Part shown: positions 62,036 to 64,000 of the stretch, piece after piece
How the letters are laid out: each line of letters begins with the position of its first letter
Numbering within the stretch: position 1 is the stretch's first letter
DNA from: Mesorhizobium sp. CAU 1732
GTDB lineage: Bacteria > Pseudomonadota > Alphaproteobacteria > Rhizobiales > Rhizobiaceae
DNA length: 64,000 bases
Assembly (NCBI RefSeq): GCF_039888675.1
Contig: NZ_JBDQQR010000001.1
Coordinates: 2,914,001 to 2,978,000, forward strand
Direction of reading: 5' to 3'
Made by a program: the position numbers and the translations under genes
The notes under the pieces: model-generated
What the model was told of the DNA's origin: nothing
What the model saw: the letters and a program-made list of their open reading frames with translations, nothing else
Database searches by the model: none

Positions 62036-63220
62036 ACGGCGCGCCAGAAGAACGAGGCAGAGCCCGAGCCCGGCCACGAGCGCCATGACGTAGAAGCCAT
62101 CCGGGCCCATCTGCGCGTAGATCGATCCGGACACCAGCGTCAGGGCGGCCATGCAGAACCCGTTGGCGAAAAACGCGACACCGATCGCCGCGCCGAAGCG
62201 GTGGTCGGGAACGGTCTCTGCGATCATCTTCTGGACGCCGAGAAGGACCAGCCCGGTCGAAAAGCCGTGCAGCGATTGCGCAACCAGGAAACCCGCGACG
62301 TCGAGGCCGATCGGCCAGATCAGCGGAAACGCCGTCCAGCGAATGACCGCTGCAATGCCCGCCATGGTCAGGAGGCCGCCTGCGGTAGAGCGCGCGAAAA
62401 GTCTCGGAAACGCGGCAAAAACCGCGACCTCGGCGACAACGGCCCAGGCCCATAACAGCCCGACCATCGCTTCAGAGATACCGATGGAGCGCCAGTAGAT
62501 AGAGCCGAAGCTGTAGACCAGGGCATGGCTGGCGGCGACGAGCCCCGCGCCGACGGCAAACAGCATGAAGCGACGCGAAAACAGCGCCGGGCCGGCATCC
62601 TGCAGCGATGCGGCGGAGAGCGGTGACGGCAGTCGGGGACGACCGAGCCTCGGCGCGAACAGGGCGGCAGCCAGCGTCAGCGCCAGGCCGGCGGTGATCA
62701 TGACCGGCACGGACCCCGCGCCCGTCGAGGCCAGCACGAGCCCGCCGGCGAAATTCGCGATGAAGAAGGCCGCAGAACCCCAGACGCGCATCCGCGAATA
62801 GTCGCAACCGAAGCGCCGCACACCCGAGAGCGCCAGCGAATCGGTCAGCGGCGCATGCGGCGTCCAGACGATGGCCAGCACAAGCGAGACGCCGAGCACC
62901 ACCCCATAGGCCGGCGTCAGGAAGTAGCCCAGCGAGGCCATAACAGACACGGCAACGAGCCCGAGAAGCACGTTGGCGCGATCGGAAGCCTTGTCCGCAT
63001 AGGCCGTGATGAGCGGAGTGGTGAGAACGCGCAGGAACATCGGCGCGGAAAGGATCACCGCGATCTCGCCCGGCCCGAAACCGGCCTCGGCGAGCCAGAG
63101 CGGAAAATACGGCAGGTGGATGCCGGCCGGAATGTAGAGCGCCGCGAACAGCAACGCGATCCGCAATTCGAAATGACGCGGTTTGACCAACTGGTCCGGC
63201 GTAAGCGGCGGCAGCGACAT
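62006..63220 (-). CDS. MFS transporter, HcaT/PPP-like
   Basis: 404 residues with twelve predicted membrane helices. The LRIALLFAALYIPAGIHLPY start, ADKASDRANVLLGLVAVSVM loop and FGCDYSRMRVWGSAAFFIAN segment match the MFS_1-like (3-phenylpropionate/HcaT type) group of symporters. The substrate is unknown; the neighbouring dipeptide epimerase suggests, without proof, a peptide or aromatic acid. ATG 63220. Converges with the epimerase gene and overlaps it by 30 bases. Confidence 0.88.
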   Translation of the reverse strand: MSLPPLTPDQLVKPRHFELRIALLFAALYIPAGIHLPYFPLWLAEAGFGPGEIAVILSAPMFLRVLTTPLITAYADKASDRANVLLGLVAVSVMASLGYFLTPAYGVVLGVSLVLAIVWTPHAPLTDSLALSGVRRFGCDYSRMRVWGSAAFFIANFAGGLVLASTGAGSVPVMITAGLALTLAAALFAPRLGRPRLPSPLSAASLQDAGPALFSRRFMLFAVGAGLVAASHALVYSFGSIYWRSIGISEAMVGLLWAWAVVAEVAVFAAFPRLFARSTAGGLLTMAGIAAVIRWTAFPLIWPIGLDVAGFLVAQSLHGFSTGLVLLGVQKMIAETVPDHRFGAAIGVAFFANGFCMAALTLVSGSIYAQMGPDGFYVMALVAGLGLCLVLLARRSAPERRLGR

Positions 63221-63301
63221 TTCTGGAAAGATCTTCTGCGGAATCAGAAGCCGGAATGGCGCATCAATCTAGCGCGGGATCCTTAGCCGCGAAATGCTGA
63301 A

Positions 63302-64000
63302 TCAGGCGGCTTCCTCGCGCAGAGCATCGAGAGCAACAGGAACGAGGCGCGCTGGGGCAAGTTGCGTCCCGTCCGCCTGCGTCCATTGCAGGATTTCGAA
63401 CCGCCCGTCAAAATGCTCGACGACGGCAGTGCAGCTTTCCGTCCAGTCGCCGGTGTTGATGTAGCGTACGTCGTCGATGTCGGTGATCTCGGCGTGATGG
63501 ATGTGGCCGCAGATCACGCCCTGCACGTCGCTGCGCATGGCTTCCTGCGTCAGGACGGTGCGAAAATTGCCGATGAAATTGACGGCCTTCTTCACCTTCA
63601 GCTTCGCCCAGGACGAGAACGACCAGTAGGGTCGCCCCGTCATGCGCCGAAGCAGGGCAATCGCACGGTTGATGACGATGGCGAAATCGTAGGCGCGATC
63701 GCCCAGATAGGCGATCCAGCGCACGTCGTTCACGATCGCGTCGAACTGATCGCCGTGGATCACCAGATAGCGTCTTCCATCCGCCGCGACATGGATCGCC
63801 CTGTCCACAACGACGATGCCGCCGAAATGCGTGCCCTGGAATCCGCGCAGGAATTCGTCGTGGTTGCCCGCGACATAGGTGATTTTGGCCCCCTTGCGCG
63901 CCTGGCGCAGCAGCTTCTGGACGACATCGTTATGCGCCTGCGGCCAGTGCCAGGACCGACGCAGACGCCATCCGTCGATGATATCGCCCACGAGATAGAT
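63302..64000 (-). CDS. UDP-2,3-diacylglucosamine diphosphatase-like metallophosphoesterase, C-terminal part
   Basis: The frame is open to the right edge, so the N-terminus is missing; at least 232 residues are here. Metallophosphoesterase motifs seen are GDIIDGW, the AGNHDEFLRG block (GNHD), and GHIHHAE near the C-terminal half. This is the LpxH-like calcineurin fold family found in Hyphomicrobiales, which hydrolyses UDP-diacylglucosamine in lipid A synthesis. LpxI is the usual alphaproteobacterial enzyme, so a different phosphoester substrate remains possible. Confidence 0.85.
   Translation of the reverse strand: MYLVGDIIDGWRLRRSWHWPQAHNDVVQKLLRQARKGAKITYVAGNHDEFLRGFQGTHFGGIVVVDRAIHVAADGRRYLVIHGDQFDAIVNDVRWIAYLGDRAYDFAIVINRAIALLRRMTGRPYWSFSSWAKLKVKKAVNFIGNFRTVLTQEAMRSDVQGVICGHIHHAEITDIDDVRYINTGDWTESCTAVVEHFDGRFEILQWTQADGTQLAPARLVPVALDALREEAA

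Overview
This 64 kb window is a stretch of ordinary chromosome from a GC-rich alphaproteobacterium. It fits the order Hyphomicrobiales (Rhizobiales), most likely a Phyllobacteriaceae-type genome such as Mesorhizobium or its relatives. The grounds are the CckA, DivK and PleD cell-cycle regulators, a very large growth-pole-ring-like coiled-coil protein, a DksA with one remaining cysteine, small order-typical families (DUF6105, DUF3572, DUF1489), the gatC/gatA/ruvX neighbourhood and a palindromic intergenic repeat of rhizobial type. I saw no rRNA, tRNA, prophage, IS element or CRISPR array. The only accessory-looking insertion is a vapBC toxin-antitoxin pair.

Layout. 0-9 kb: the end of a DUF1489 gene, serine dehydratase (sdaA), a 42-residue membrane peptide, DUF599 and YdcF-type membrane proteins, gatC-acetyltransferase-gatA, vapBC, a UPF0173 metal hydrolase, ruvX, and a two-gene membrane protein unit opposing ruvX. 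9-16 kb: an AEC transporter, an AidB-like acyl-CoA dehydrogenase, then pyrB-pyrC'-plsY-dprA with tightly overlapping junctions. 16-24 kb: topA-rnr-DUF983-NUDIX-MFS-rpmG, ending at a strong bidirectional terminator and a highly structured intergenic segment that may be a non-coding RNA. 24-29 kb: divK-pleD facing DUF3572-HAD-dinB, then an L,D-transpeptidase lipoprotein.

30-36 kb: the urea ABC transporter urtABCDE, read leftwards from a near-perfect sigma-54 promoter. A perfect 33-bp inverted repeat lies between urtA and urtB. A 31-codon open frame exactly fills the gap between urtD and urtE. 36-41 kb: cckA, a FliO-domain membrane protein, dksA and a SixA-like phosphatase. 41-50 kb: a YcjX/YcjF-type pair, an exported protein, a CPA2 cation/proton antiporter, folP-folB-folK, a DUF922 HExxH protein, a 68-residue protein that resembles the Acb2/Tad1 hairpin family, a 2Fe-2S ferredoxin and an orphan Hpt protein.

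50-64 kb: the 1,997-residue growth-pole-ring (GPR/RgsE)-like protein with eleven exact-length 120-bp repeats, a small lipoprotein, a complete Mla/MCE lipid transporter (permease, ATPase, MCE protein, auxiliary lipoprotein), a dipeptide epimerase, an MFS transporter and the end of an LpxH-like metallophosphoesterase.

Two themes link the genes. One is cell-cycle and polar-growth control: CckA, DivK, PleD, GPR-like protein, orphan Hpt. The other is envelope upkeep: L,D-transpeptidase, MCE transporter, muropeptide-type epimerase, LpxH-like enzyme, PlsY. Start codons were chosen by ribosome-binding-site spacing, signal peptides and family length; several genes appear to use TTG or GTG.
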